A DNA stretch of 64,000 bases from an uncultured Lachnospiraceae bacterium (GTDB lineage Bacteria; Bacillota; Clostridia; Lachnospirales; Lachnospiraceae). Position numbers and translations under genes: made by a program. The DNA is taken from assembly GCA_951800685.1 (NCBI GenBank), contig CATOJY010000002.1, positions 62,001 through 126,000 of the forward strand, in the 5' to 3' direction. The notes beneath the pieces are model-generated. The model did not search any database, had not been told where the DNA came from, and worked only from the letters and a program-made list of their open reading frames with translations. Shown piece by piece: positions 46,257 to 54,737 of the stretch; positions within the stretch are counted from its first letter, which is position 1, and every line of letters begins with the position of its first letter.

Positions 46257-47378
46257 ATGGAATTTCGGGATTTAAAGACACAATATCTACAACATAAAGA
46301 AGAAATTGATTCTGCAATGCAGCGCGTTGTCTGTAATGCACAGTTTATAGGAGGAGAGCCCATACGGCAGCTGGAGGAAGAATTGGCGGCTTATGTTGGG
46401 GTGAAACACTGCATTTCCTGCGCTAATGGGACGGATGCACTGCAGCTTGCGCTGATGGCTTGGGGAGTAGGAGAAGGGGACGCTGTATTTGTTCCTGATT
46501 TCACCTTTTTCTCCACGGCGGAAGTAGTACCATGGGTTGGCACTGTCCCCATTTTTGTCGACGTGGACCGGGATACTTTTAATCTGTCGCCGAGTGCATT
46601 GGAAGAGGCTGTTAAGAGCGTACTCAAAGAAGGCAGATTGACGCCGAAAGTGGTTATTGCAGTGGATCTGTTCGGACAGCCAGCAGATTGTGATACGATC
46701 CGTAAGATTGCGGAGCAATACGGAATGTGGCTTTTGGAGGATGGCGCGCAGGGATTTGCTGGGCGGATTGGTGACCACATGGCGTGCAGCTTTGGCGATA
46801 TCACGACAACCTCGTTTTTTCCAGCCAAGCCATTGGGGTGTTATGGGGATGGCGGCGCAGTCTTTACAGATCATGATGAGTGGGCAGAGCTGATCCGCTC
46901 TTATAAGGTGCATGGAAAAGGTGAGGATAAGTATGATAATATAAGAATCGGACTGAATTCCAGGCTGGATACCCTGCAGGCAGCAATCCTGATAGAGAAG
47001 CTGAAATTCCTGGATGAAGAAACAGAACGTTGTAATGAGGCGGCGAAGAGATACACTTCGTTTTTAAAGGAAATTGTGAAAACACCGATAGTGCTGCCGG
47101 ATTATTATTCGAGCTGGGCACAATATACAGTGCAGTTTGATGGAAAAGAACAGCGGGAAAGGGCTATGGTTAAGCTGAAAGATGCGGGGATTCCAAGCAT
47201 GATCTATTATAAGAAGCCTTTGCATAGACAGAAAGCGTTTGCTGGTTTATTGGCTGGACAGCCGGCATGTCCTATTACAGAGGAGATCTGTGATACCTGT
47301 TTATCCTTACCGATGCATCCCTATCTGAAAGCGGAAGAGATAGAGAGGGTTTGCGATATACTACAGGAGAACCTTTAG
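46257..47378 (+). CDS. DegT/DnrJ/EryC1/StrS sugar aminotransferase
   Basis: A 373-residue PLP enzyme. CANGTDALQLAL is the phosphate-binding segment, LLEDGAQGF carries the ring-stacking Asp, and FFPAKPLG holds the Schiff-base lysine (K191). GYGDGGAV and LNSRLDTLQAAIL are also typical. The Gfo/Idh gene directly upstream suggests that it aminates a 3-keto nucleotide sugar, as WbpE does in the ManNAc3NAcA pathway; transamination at C4 is an alternative. No dedicated WbpA-type UDP-GlcNAc 6-dehydrogenase is visible. AGAGG precedes ATG 46257. Confidence 0.93.
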   Translation: MEFRDLKTQYLQHKEEIDSAMQRVVCNAQFIGGEPIRQLEEELAAYVGVKHCISCANGTDALQLALMAWGVGEGDAVFVPDFTFFSTAEVVPWVGTVPIFVDVDRDTFNLSPSALEEAVKSVLKEGRLTPKVVIAVDLFGQPADCDTIRKIAEQYGMWLLEDGAQGFAGRIGDHMACSFGDITTTSFFPAKPLGCYGDGGAVFTDHDEWAELIRSYKVHGKGEDKYDNIRIGLNSRLDTLQAAILIEKLKFLDEETERCNEAAKRYTSFLKEIVKTPIVLPDYYSSWAQYTVQFDGKEQRERAMVKLKDAGIPSMIYYKKPLHRQKAFAGLLAGQPACPITEEICDTCLSLPMHPYLKAEEIERVCDILQENL

Positions 47379-47460
47379 TACTGCTTAGGTGTGAATGTGA
47401 AGGCTGTGGGGTGTCAGTGTGCAGCCAGGGATGATGGAAGCAAGGTCTGGATAAGATGGC

Positions 47461-49167
47461 ATGATGAATAAAAAAATGGAAACAATACATGGATTTTTAG
47501 CCGCCCGCAACATGGATATCAGCTGTCTTGGACAGTATGTAGAGATGGGCGAATGTAGACAATATAATAATCTTCTGGGCAAGTTTCCGAAGGATCAGGT
47601 GTTTTTGGAGGAAGAGGGTCAGATCAGTTTCCTGGATGGCTATGTGCATAACAAGAAGGAAGTGACCGCAGACAGCGGCAGGGAAGATTGGCCGCGTGCT
47701 TTTGCAGATGCCATGAAGCGGGATCCAGAGCAAACTTTGCAGAGACTGCGGGGTGGTTTCTGCGGTTATCTCTACCACAGTAAGGAATCCAGGCTGATCG
47801 CCTATACAGACCAGACCTCTGTGAAAGTATTGTATTACTATGTAGATGGTGAGCAGTGGATGATTTCCGACTGTCTTGTTTATATGACAGAAGTATTGCG
47901 GGAGAATGATGTCAAGTATGATCTAAACGAGATGGCAGTGAAGTATATGCTGACATATGGCTATATGCTGGATGGAAGTACTTTTGTAAAGCAGATCCAC
48001 CGCCTGCTTCCGGGGCAGATTGTCCGTATTGCAGGAGGCGCTGTCGATGTCAGCAGATATTATGCGATCTGTGACAAAGAAGTGCAGATGTCTGAACAAG
48101 AAGCCGTCGAAAAGGTAGACGCGGCTTTCCGGGAGGCCGTCCGGCGTGAATTTGAAAAGGACCGGGAATATGGCTACCGGCATCTGGTAGATTTAAGCGG
48201 CGGCCTGGACAGCAGGATGGTGTGCTGGGTGGCACATAATCTTGGGTATACGGATCAGTTAAATATTGCATACAGCAAGTCTGGTTACCTGGATGATAAG
48301 ATATCCAGACAGATTGCAGGCGATTTGAAACATGAATACTTGTTTAAGCCGCTAGATGATCTGAAATGGATGTATGACCTTGAACAGATTGTCAGGCAGA
48401 ACAGCGGAGCGGCACTTTATTCCGGCATAACAGGGGGAGCACGGTTGTTGGGGCTGCTCAATAGGGACCAGTTTGGCATTGAGCATACAGGTATGATTGG
48501 AGACGCGGTCTTATCTACCTTTTACCATGATAAGAGCTTTAATTACGGGAAACCCAGGATGGGCTTCCACAGATATTCTGAAAGGCTGGCCTATGATTTT
48601 GAGGATACTGTGACAAAAGCGTATCCCTGCCAGGAAATGTTTGCTATTTATACAAGAGGAATCCTGGGAGCGCAGAGTTCCTATAGGATCAGGCAGCATT
48701 ATGTGGAAACGGCATCTCCATTTATGGATGTGGATTTTCTGGATACCGTTTTCTCGATTCCTTTTGATTACAGGAATGACCACCGCCTCTATCTTATGTG
48801 GATTAAGGAAAAATATCCGGAAGCGGCTCATTACGGCTGGGAGAAATGGGGCGGAGTCAAGCCCATGGAATCACATATTTTCTTACGGAAGTTGAAGACG
48901 ACGCAGGGGCTGCTTTGGCAGATGCTGTGCAATATACTGGGGATTAAGAACAGGGACTCGATGAATCCGTTGGATGCATGGTATTTAGAAGATAAAGAAG
49001 TGCAAAGATACTGTGAATCCTACTATGAGGAGCATATTGGGCATGAGATCTTTAGGGAACCGATTCGGAACGATATTACAGTGATGTTTGGGCAGGGGAG
49101 TGCGGCGGAGAAGAGTATGGCGCTTACGGTGCTGGCAGCAGCGGAGTTGTATTTTAACAAAAGGTAG
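47461..49167 (+). CDS. asparagine-synthase-like protein lacking the glutaminase cysteine
   Basis: A 568-residue protein with an AsnB-like layout. The ATP-pyrophosphatase loop is intact (LSGGLDS, 245-251), and ASPFMDVDFLD and SDCLVYMTEVL match the synthetase half. The N-terminal glutaminase-like domain is kept in outline (GGFCGYLYHSKESRLIAYTDQ), but the protein starts MMNKKMETIHG, with no Cys at position 2. It therefore cannot hydrolyse glutamine in the usual way. It could use free ammonia or another amine to form an amide or lactam on an adenylated carboxylate, for instance a uronic acid of the glycan. ATG 47461 or 47464 are equivalent. Confidence 0.82.
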   Translation: MMNKKMETIHGFLAARNMDISCLGQYVEMGECRQYNNLLGKFPKDQVFLEEEGQISFLDGYVHNKKEVTADSGREDWPRAFADAMKRDPEQTLQRLRGGFCGYLYHSKESRLIAYTDQTSVKVLYYYVDGEQWMISDCLVYMTEVLRENDVKYDLNEMAVKYMLTYGYMLDGSTFVKQIHRLLPGQIVRIAGGAVDVSRYYAICDKEVQMSEQEAVEKVDAAFREAVRREFEKDREYGYRHLVDLSGGLDSRMVCWVAHNLGYTDQLNIAYSKSGYLDDKISRQIAGDLKHEYLFKPLDDLKWMYDLEQIVRQNSGAALYSGITGGARLLGLLNRDQFGIEHTGMIGDAVLSTFYHDKSFNYGKPRMGFHRYSERLAYDFEDTVTKAYPCQEMFAIYTRGILGAQSSYRIRQHYVETASPFMDVDFLDTVFSIPFDYRNDHRLYLMWIKEKYPEAAHYGWEKWGGVKPMESHIFLRKLKTTQGLLWQMLCNILGIKNRDSMNPLDAWYLEDKEVQRYCESYYEEHIGHEIFREPIRNDITVMFGQGSAAEKSMALTVLAAAELYFNKR

Positions 49168-49218
49168 TATATAAGCCGGAAGATAACAGGATCGTATGCA
49201 CGAAAGGAACCAGAAGCG

Positions 49219-50595
49219 ATGGTGAAATATAAAATAGAAGAACTTGATTTTATCTTCATTTACGAGCACAAGGTAAGAGAGCTGGAAAATTTGTGCCTGT
49301 TGAAATATGAATTAGACCGCAGAGGATATAAGAGCAAAATTGTCCATATCGAAGACGCGGAAGCGTTGAAAGCGATGCGCCCCATCTATCATGCGAAAGT
49401 AGTCGTGACAATGGCATGTTACCAGAACAGTTCAATTGAGTGGCATACGAAAAACTTTGTTAAGTTTGATAAACTGATTGATCTGCAGTGGGAGAATATT
49501 GTTTTCCCAATGGATGAAAAAGATAAGAAAGCGTTTAAAAACTATTCCGGCGTGGCGAAAGATGTGGTCAGGATCTCCTGGGGGGAAATGAACAAAAAGC
49601 GTATGCTGGAGGTGGCCGGGATGGATCCGAAAAAGGTGAAGATGATCGGCCACGTGGGTATGGATTTTCTGCGGGAAGAGCTGAAAGGCTACTATCGGAC
49701 CAAAGAAGATGTCCTGCAGGAATATGGCATTCCGGCAGATAAAAAGATTTTCCTTTTCATCTCACCTTATTTTTCTGATAAGCATACGGAAGAATATCTG
49801 ATAGAAATGTGTAAACGTTTTGGAGAAGGATGGAGATACTATTATCAGGACTGCATGCTCCCTTCTAAGAAGATTATTTTAGACTGGATGAGCAAAGTCT
49901 GTGAACAGAGAGAGGATATTGTATTTATTTACAGGCCGCATCCGGGGGAGGAGAGCAGACAGGCGGATGAAATGACGCGGAAATATGCCAATTTTAAAGT
50001 AATCGGCACACAGTCTGTAAAGCAGTGGATCTTGATCAGCGATAAGATTTATACGGGGAACAGTTCTACCTTTGTGGAGGCGTTTTTTGGCAGGAAAATG
50101 TGCTATCTGCTTTTTCCAGTCCCGGTTCCGGCAGACTATGAGCTGGCATTTCTCAAGGAGGCCGATAAGATACAGACCTTTGAGGAATTTGAGAAAACAA
50201 CTCATGACGACGACAGACCTTTTCCGGTCAGCGAGAAGCTGATCGATGAAGTATATACCATTGACTGGGACAAGCCAAGTTATATCAAGTTTGCCGATAT
50301 GGCTGAGGAAGTGATCAAGAATCCTTACTATAATCTGACCAGGGAACAGTTAAAGGCATATTATCACAAGATGGGTCCCGCGGAGAAGCTGACGAAGGCA
50401 CTTACGAAGGTCACGCCTCTCTATAATGTATATCTGACAATGTTGGAATCTGACCGTCCCAGATGGAAATGGTTAGAGACAAAGCGGGAGGACAGAAGGA
50501 AGTTAGAGCGGATCGCGCATGATTTTGAGAAGACGAGTGAGGAAGAGATCACGGCCGTCATTGCAAAGATTGCGGGAGAACTGCAGGCGAAGTGA
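49219..50595 (+). CDS. TagB/KpsC-like GT-B surface carbohydrate biosynthesis protein
   Basis: A 458-residue soluble protein with a GT-B-like C-terminal domain. FIYRPHPGEE is the hallmark of CDP-glycerol glycerophosphotransferases and related Kdo-transferase-like surface carbohydrate proteins, and GNSSTFVEAFFGRKM closes the site. IFLFISPYFSDKHTEEY starts the second half. The N-terminal half is less conserved. Given its place just before the CMP-sugar module, transfer of a CMP-activated sugar is a reasonable guess; glycerol-phosphate transfer is the alternative. The C-terminal 60 residues are a charged helix. Confidence 0.72.
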   Translation: MVKYKIEELDFIFIYEHKVRELENLCLLKYELDRRGYKSKIVHIEDAEALKAMRPIYHAKVVVTMACYQNSSIEWHTKNFVKFDKLIDLQWENIVFPMDEKDKKAFKNYSGVAKDVVRISWGEMNKKRMLEVAGMDPKKVKMIGHVGMDFLREELKGYYRTKEDVLQEYGIPADKKIFLFISPYFSDKHTEEYLIEMCKRFGEGWRYYYQDCMLPSKKIILDWMSKVCEQREDIVFIYRPHPGEESRQADEMTRKYANFKVIGTQSVKQWILISDKIYTGNSSTFVEAFFGRKMCYLLFPVPVPADYELAFLKEADKIQTFEEFEKTTHDDDRPFPVSEKLIDEVYTIDWDKPSYIKFADMAEEVIKNPYYNLTREQLKAYYHKMGPAEKLTKALTKVTPLYNVYLTMLESDRPRWKWLETKREDRRKLERIAHDFEKTSEEEITAVIAKIAGELQAK

Positions 50596-50745
50596 TCTTA
50601 TTATATGGATTGGTGAAGCATGAAGCCGTCCGTAGTATGGAAGTGGTGAATTGTATAGAGAGTTATATTATAGGATATACGATCGGTACAAAGTTACAGA
50701 AAGATGGGAAACAGACAGTACAGTTTAGAAACGGAGGAAGAGAAA

Positions 50746-51423
50746 ATGGACAAAACAATTACAGCAGTGATACCGGTGAAAGGGAACAGCACACGTCTGC
50801 CAAATAAGAATATTCTGCCATTCGCAGATTCAAATCTTCTGATCCATAAGATCAGGCAGTTGAAACAGGTGGAAGAAATCACAGATATTATTGTGTCTTC
50901 TGACTGTGATGAGATGCTTAAAATGGGAGAAGAGGAAGGGGTGACAGCGATCAAGAGACCTACGAAATATGCGGATGAATCAGTGCCGTTCGGTATGTTC
51001 TTGGAGTATCTGAGCGATGAGATGCCAAATGAGCATATTATGTGGGCTTGCGTTACTTCTCCGCTGGTGGAACCTTATCTGTACCGGAAAGCGATCACAA
51101 CTTACTTTGAAAAGCTTCAGGAAGGGTATGATTCTCTAATCACATGCTGCCCCTATCAGACCTATCTGATGGATGAGAAAGGACCACTTAATTTCAGCAT
51201 GGGCTTAGCGCATAAGAATTCAGAGCTGCTTCCGATGCTGTATCACTTTACAAACGGAATCAATCTGGCGCCCAGAGTGAAGTTGAAAGAATGGCATTAT
51301 AATTATGGTCCCAATGCATATAGACTGCTTGTGAATAAGAGAGAGGCAGCTGATATCGATGATGCCTATGATTATGAGTGCGCAAAGGCCATGTATGCTA
51401 TGAAGGATCCCCATCCAACTGTT
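50746..51423 (+). CDS. CMP-sugar synthetase (acylneuraminate/Kdo cytidylyltransferase-like)
   Basis: A 226-residue nucleotidyltransferase. VIPVKGNSTRLPNKNI at the N-terminus is the CTP-binding loop of NeuA/PseF-type enzymes; DIIVSSDCDEM and ATSPL-like VTSPLVEP follow, and ADIDDAYDYECA is the C-terminal metal-binding block. It should activate a 2-keto-3-deoxy sugar acid with CTP. GGAGGAAG chooses ATG 50746. It starts the three-gene module 50746-53585 and is followed by the aldolase after 33 bases. The sugar is not identified. Confidence 0.88.
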
Positions 51424-51456
51424 TAATGACGGGAAAAACAATATAAGGTGAAGGTT

Positions 51457-53070
51457 ATGGCAGAGATTAAATTACTTGACTGTACCCTCCGCGACGGCGG
51501 GTATATTAATGACTGGAATTTCGGTGAATATACAATCAGGGAGATCATGGCTAAGCTGGTCGGGTCGGGCGTGGACTATATTGAGGTGGGATTCCTGCGG
51601 GATTGTGAATATGAAACGGGAAAGGCACTGTTTAATAATTGTGCCGAGATTGCGCAGATTCTTCCAGAAAACCGCGGAAACACGAAGTTTACCGCAATGT
51701 CTTTGCACAATAAATATGACATTGATAAACTGGAACCCTATGATGGAAAGACGATTGATGCGGTCCGAGTGACTTTTCACGATTATGATATTGATGAAGG
51801 GTTAGCTTATATCCGAAAGGTAAAGGAAAAGGGGTATAAGGTCTTCATCAATCCGATCAACATTATGGGCTATTCGGATGAGACGATCTTGCAGATTCTC
51901 CATAAAGTAAACGAGATCCAGCCGTATGCCTTTTCTATTGTTGATACCTTTGGCTCTATGATGAAAGATGATTTGCTGCGTATTTATTCCTTGGTGGAGC
52001 ATAATCTGAGCAAGAATATTGTGATTGGGCTGCATCTTCATGAAAATCTGGCACTTTCTTATTCTCTCGCACAGGATTTCCTGAATATGAAAGCAAGTGA
52101 CAGAGAGTGCGTGATCGATGCTTCCATGCTGGGAATGGGACGTTCTCCGGGAAATCTGTGTATGGAGCTGATCATGGATTATATGAACAAGTACCAGTCC
52201 GGACACTACGATGTCAATCCGGTATTAGATGGGATTGATGATCATATTGCCCAGCTCAAGCAGATTGAGCCTTGGGGGTATAATACTGCCTACTCGATCT
52301 CTGCGAAATATAATCTGCACCGTAATTACGCGGAATTTCTGTTGGATAAAGGACGTCTGCGGGCGAAGCAGATCAATCAGATTCTTGGAAGCATTGCGCA
52401 GGATAAGAAAACGGCCTATGACGAGTCCTATATTGAGGGACTGTATCAGGATTTCCAGAATAGGGATATCGATGATTCTGGCATGCTTAGAATGCTTCAA
52501 CGACAGTTAGCTGGAAGAAAGTGCCTGGTTTTAGCGCCTGGATCAAGTATAGTAAGGGAAACGGAGAAAATTGAAGAATATATCAGAAAAGAGCAGCCAG
52601 TCGTAATTGCTGCGAATTTTGTTCCGGATTCTTACCAGCCAGATTTTGTGTTTTGCTGCAATGCTGTCCGGTTGGAAAGAATCCTGGGCAGCAAGGGACT
52701 GCCGAAGCTGATCTGCACGTCTAATCTGTTGGAGATGCTGCCAGAGAAGAAGCTGGGTGAGGATAAGCTTCTTGCAGTGAATTACAGCGATCTGCATTTT
52801 GGTGAGTCAGGACCATCTGATAACAGCGTGATTATGTTGCTGCGTCTGCTGAGAAAACTGGAGGTATCTGGTGCAGTATTGGCGGGATTTGACGGCTATC
52901 GCACAAATTCTGCGTTTGGCGCTAACTATGCTGCCAATTATATGGCAAGTCAGCATACCAAGGGAGACGAAGAAAACCGGAAGATCAGGGGCTGCATGAA
53001 ACAACTTGCGAAGCATATGGATCTTATGTATTTGACAGAGTCTTTGTACCAAATTGAGGAAGAGAGATGA
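51457..53070 (+). CDS. DRE-TIM metal-dependent aldolase fused to a C-terminal Rossmann-type domain
   Basis: A 537-residue two-domain protein. Residues 1-345 are an HMGL-like barrel: DCTLRDGG (8-15; Arg12, Asp13), IVDTFGS (161-167) and GLHLHEN (191-197), with His193 and His195 as metal ligands. Enzymes such as 4-hydroxy-2-oxovalerate aldolase add or remove pyruvate enolate by this chemistry. Residues 353-530 are a separate alpha/beta domain, CLVLAPGSSI, then PDFVFCCN, SDNSVIMLLRLL and AVLAGFDGY. This layout resembles GT42 sialyltransferases and DUF115/MAF proteins. The gene lies between a CMP-sugar synthetase and a KdsC-like phosphatase, overlapping the latter. Role as an ulosonic-acid synthase is inferred. 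Start ATG 51457 follows AAGGTGAAGG. Confidence 0.87.
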   Translation: MAEIKLLDCTLRDGGYINDWNFGEYTIREIMAKLVGSGVDYIEVGFLRDCEYETGKALFNNCAEIAQILPENRGNTKFTAMSLHNKYDIDKLEPYDGKTIDAVRVTFHDYDIDEGLAYIRKVKEKGYKVFINPINIMGYSDETILQILHKVNEIQPYAFSIVDTFGSMMKDDLLRIYSLVEHNLSKNIVIGLHLHENLALSYSLAQDFLNMKASDRECVIDASMLGMGRSPGNLCMELIMDYMNKYQSGHYDVNPVLDGIDDHIAQLKQIEPWGYNTAYSISAKYNLHRNYAEFLLDKGRLRAKQINQILGSIAQDKKTAYDESYIEGLYQDFQNRDIDDSGMLRMLQRQLAGRKCLVLAPGSSIVRETEKIEEYIRKEQPVVIAANFVPDSYQPDFVFCCNAVRLERILGSKGLPKLICTSNLLEMLPEKKLGEDKLLAVNYSDLHFGESGPSDNSVIMLLRLLRKLEVSGAVLAGFDGYRTNSAFGANYAANYMASQHTKGDEENRKIRGCMKQLAKHMDLMYLTESLYQIEEER

Positions 53071-53585
53071 ACTGGGAGAAGATCAGATATCTGATTATAG
53101 ATGTGGACGGCACCATGACAGACGCAGGTATTTATTATGATGAGCATGGCAACGAACTTAAGAAGTTCTGCACGAAAGATGCGGCAGGCTTTTTTGCGGC
53201 GCGTAAGGCCGGAATACAGGTTATGGTATTGACTGGAAGAGAGTGCGCGGCAACGACCCGCAGAATGACCGAGATGAAGGTAGATTATTTGGTGCAGAAT
53301 TGTAAGGACAAGGTTACCTATCTGGCCCGCTTCATGGAAGAAGAGCAGATTGGCAGAGAACAGATGGGATATCTTGGAGATGATTTGAATGATCTGCCAG
53401 CCATGGGGTTGTGCGGATTTGTGGGCTGCCCAGAGGATTCCTGCATAGAAGTGAAGGAAAGGGCGGATTATGTGTCTTCGGTTAAAGGAGGCCATGGCGC
53501 TGTGAGAGATATTATAGAGCATCTGTTGAGAAGCAGAGGAGAATGGGAAAAAGTCACTGCGGAGATTTATGGGATTGGGATATAG
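53067..53585 (+). CDS. KdsC-like HAD phosphatase
   Basis: A 172-residue capless (C0) HAD hydrolase. IDVDGTMTD (11-19; Asp12, Asp14), LTGRE (55-59), Lys82 in CKDK, and GDDLND (104-109) match 3-deoxy-manno-octulosonate-8-phosphate phosphatase and the related sialic-acid phosphatases. The start overlaps the aldolase stop by four bases (ATGA), showing co-translation. In this module it should remove phosphate from the aldolase product before CMP activation. Length equals that of standard KdsC. Confidence 0.92.
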   Translation: MNWEKIRYLIIDVDGTMTDAGIYYDEHGNELKKFCTKDAAGFFAARKAGIQVMVLTGRECAATTRRMTEMKVDYLVQNCKDKVTYLARFMEEEQIGREQMGYLGDDLNDLPAMGLCGFVGCPEDSCIEVKERADYVSSVKGGHGAVRDIIEHLLRSRGEWEKVTAEIYGIGI

Positions 53586-53603
53586 GAAGGAAAAGAACAG
53601 TTC

Positions 53604-54668
53604 ATGGGGATAATGGATTTCTTAAGAAAATCAGAGAAACTTGTATTCTGGAACCGATGCAGATTACACAGAAATAAGGCTGATTTCAGAAGAATGGTAT
53701 TGGAAGGGTATCACAGTCCGGATTTCCTGGAGCTGCATCATCTGGGAGATGCGTATCAAGGCTGCATTATCTATGCTGCAGAGGAGACGGGAAGCGGCGT
53801 AGGTTTCTTTGCAGAATTAGGAATGACGCTGATCAAATTGTATTATGCCGATGAACGAGGTATGGTGCCTTATGTCCATTGGGGTGAGAACTATGTGTAT
53901 TATGAGCCAGATGGAATCCAGGGGGAAAAGAATGCATTTTTGCACTATTTCCAACCAGCATCAGAAGTGGGATCGATCGAACATGCCTGCCATGTCGTAT
54001 ATCAGGCTTCCTGGCACTGCAACCAGGTCAAGGCACTGTACGGCGCTGTCAGTTATGAGGTGTCAGATGACTATATTAATGCTATGGCGCGTATGTTGAA
54101 GAAATATATTCGGTATAATGATGAGACGAAGCGCTATCTGGAAGAGGAATATTATAGATTGCTGCAAGACAGGAAGACGCTGGCAGTTCATTATCGGGGA
54201 ACAGACTTTAACAAAGGGTATAATAACCATCCAGTGCCTGTCCAGGTAGAACAGGAAATACAGAAGGTTAAAGAGCTGTTAAATGAAAAGGATTACGAAC
54301 AGATTTTTCTGGCGACAGACGAAGCGTCTGTCGTAGAGAGATTTCAGAGGGAATTTGGCGGATTGGTCAGAGTGTACGAAGATACTTACAGGGACGATGG
54401 AAGCGGGGAGTCGATCGCTTTCAGCAAGTCGGAAAGAGAACACCACCATTACAGATTGGGATTAGAAGTCTTGCGGGACCAGTATACCCTGACAAACTGC
54501 GCGGGAATTGTCTGCGGATATTCGAATATTACGTTTATTGCCAGAGTGATGCGCAGAGCCTGGTTTGAACAGGAATGGGAAGACTATTGTCTGATTGATA
54601 ATGGACTGTATCATAACGACAATAGTTTCAGTATGAGTGAGAATGCTAGAAAGAAGGCTTCACAATAA
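53604..54668 (+). CDS. RGTD-motif fucosyltransferase-like protein, copy 1
   Basis: A 354-residue protein. HYRGTDF (196-202) matches the HxRGTD donor-binding motif of the GT23/NodZ and O-fucosyltransferase-like GT-B group; QIFLATDEASVVERF is the following strand, and IVCGYSNITFIARVM the C-terminal donor region. The N-terminal half includes GMVPYVHWG, the counterpart of GYIPVVDM in copies 2 and 3. It is predicted as a cytoplasmic transferase on a lipid-linked acceptor. It follows the phosphatase by 18 bases. Family placement is moderate. Confidence 0.75.
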   Translation: MGIMDFLRKSEKLVFWNRCRLHRNKADFRRMVLEGYHSPDFLELHHLGDAYQGCIIYAAEETGSGVGFFAELGMTLIKLYYADERGMVPYVHWGENYVYYEPDGIQGEKNAFLHYFQPASEVGSIEHACHVVYQASWHCNQVKALYGAVSYEVSDDYINAMARMLKKYIRYNDETKRYLEEEYYRLLQDRKTLAVHYRGTDFNKGYNNHPVPVQVEQEIQKVKELLNEKDYEQIFLATDEASVVERFQREFGGLVRVYEDTYRDDGSGESIAFSKSEREHHHYRLGLEVLRDQYTLTNCAGIVCGYSNITFIARVMRRAWFEQEWEDYCLIDNGLYHNDNSFSMSENARKKASQ

Positions 54669-54685
54669 AAATTTGAGAATACATG

Positions 54686-54717
54686 GTGAATATACAGGCA
54701 TGGTTTGTAATATTCAC
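54686..54717 (+). other. inverted repeat capable of forming a hairpin
   Basis: GTGAATAT at 54686-54693 pairs perfectly with ATATTCAC at 54710-54717. ACA/TGT inside (54694-54696 with 54706-54708) can extend the stem past a single bulged A at 54709, leaving a nine-base loop. No T-run follows, so it is not an intrinsic terminator. It lies in the 69-base gap between the RGTD gene and the GT8 gene and could affect processing or translation of the downstream message. Confidence 0.5.
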
Positions 54718-54737
54718 GAAGAGGATGCAGTAGACGT

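Noticed and set aside
50592-50807. Short + frame of 71 codons in the gap before the CMP-sugar synthetase
   Set aside because: It runs into the synthetase in another frame, lacks a ribosome site and has no hydrophobic or conserved pattern. The gap itself shows no clear regulatory element.
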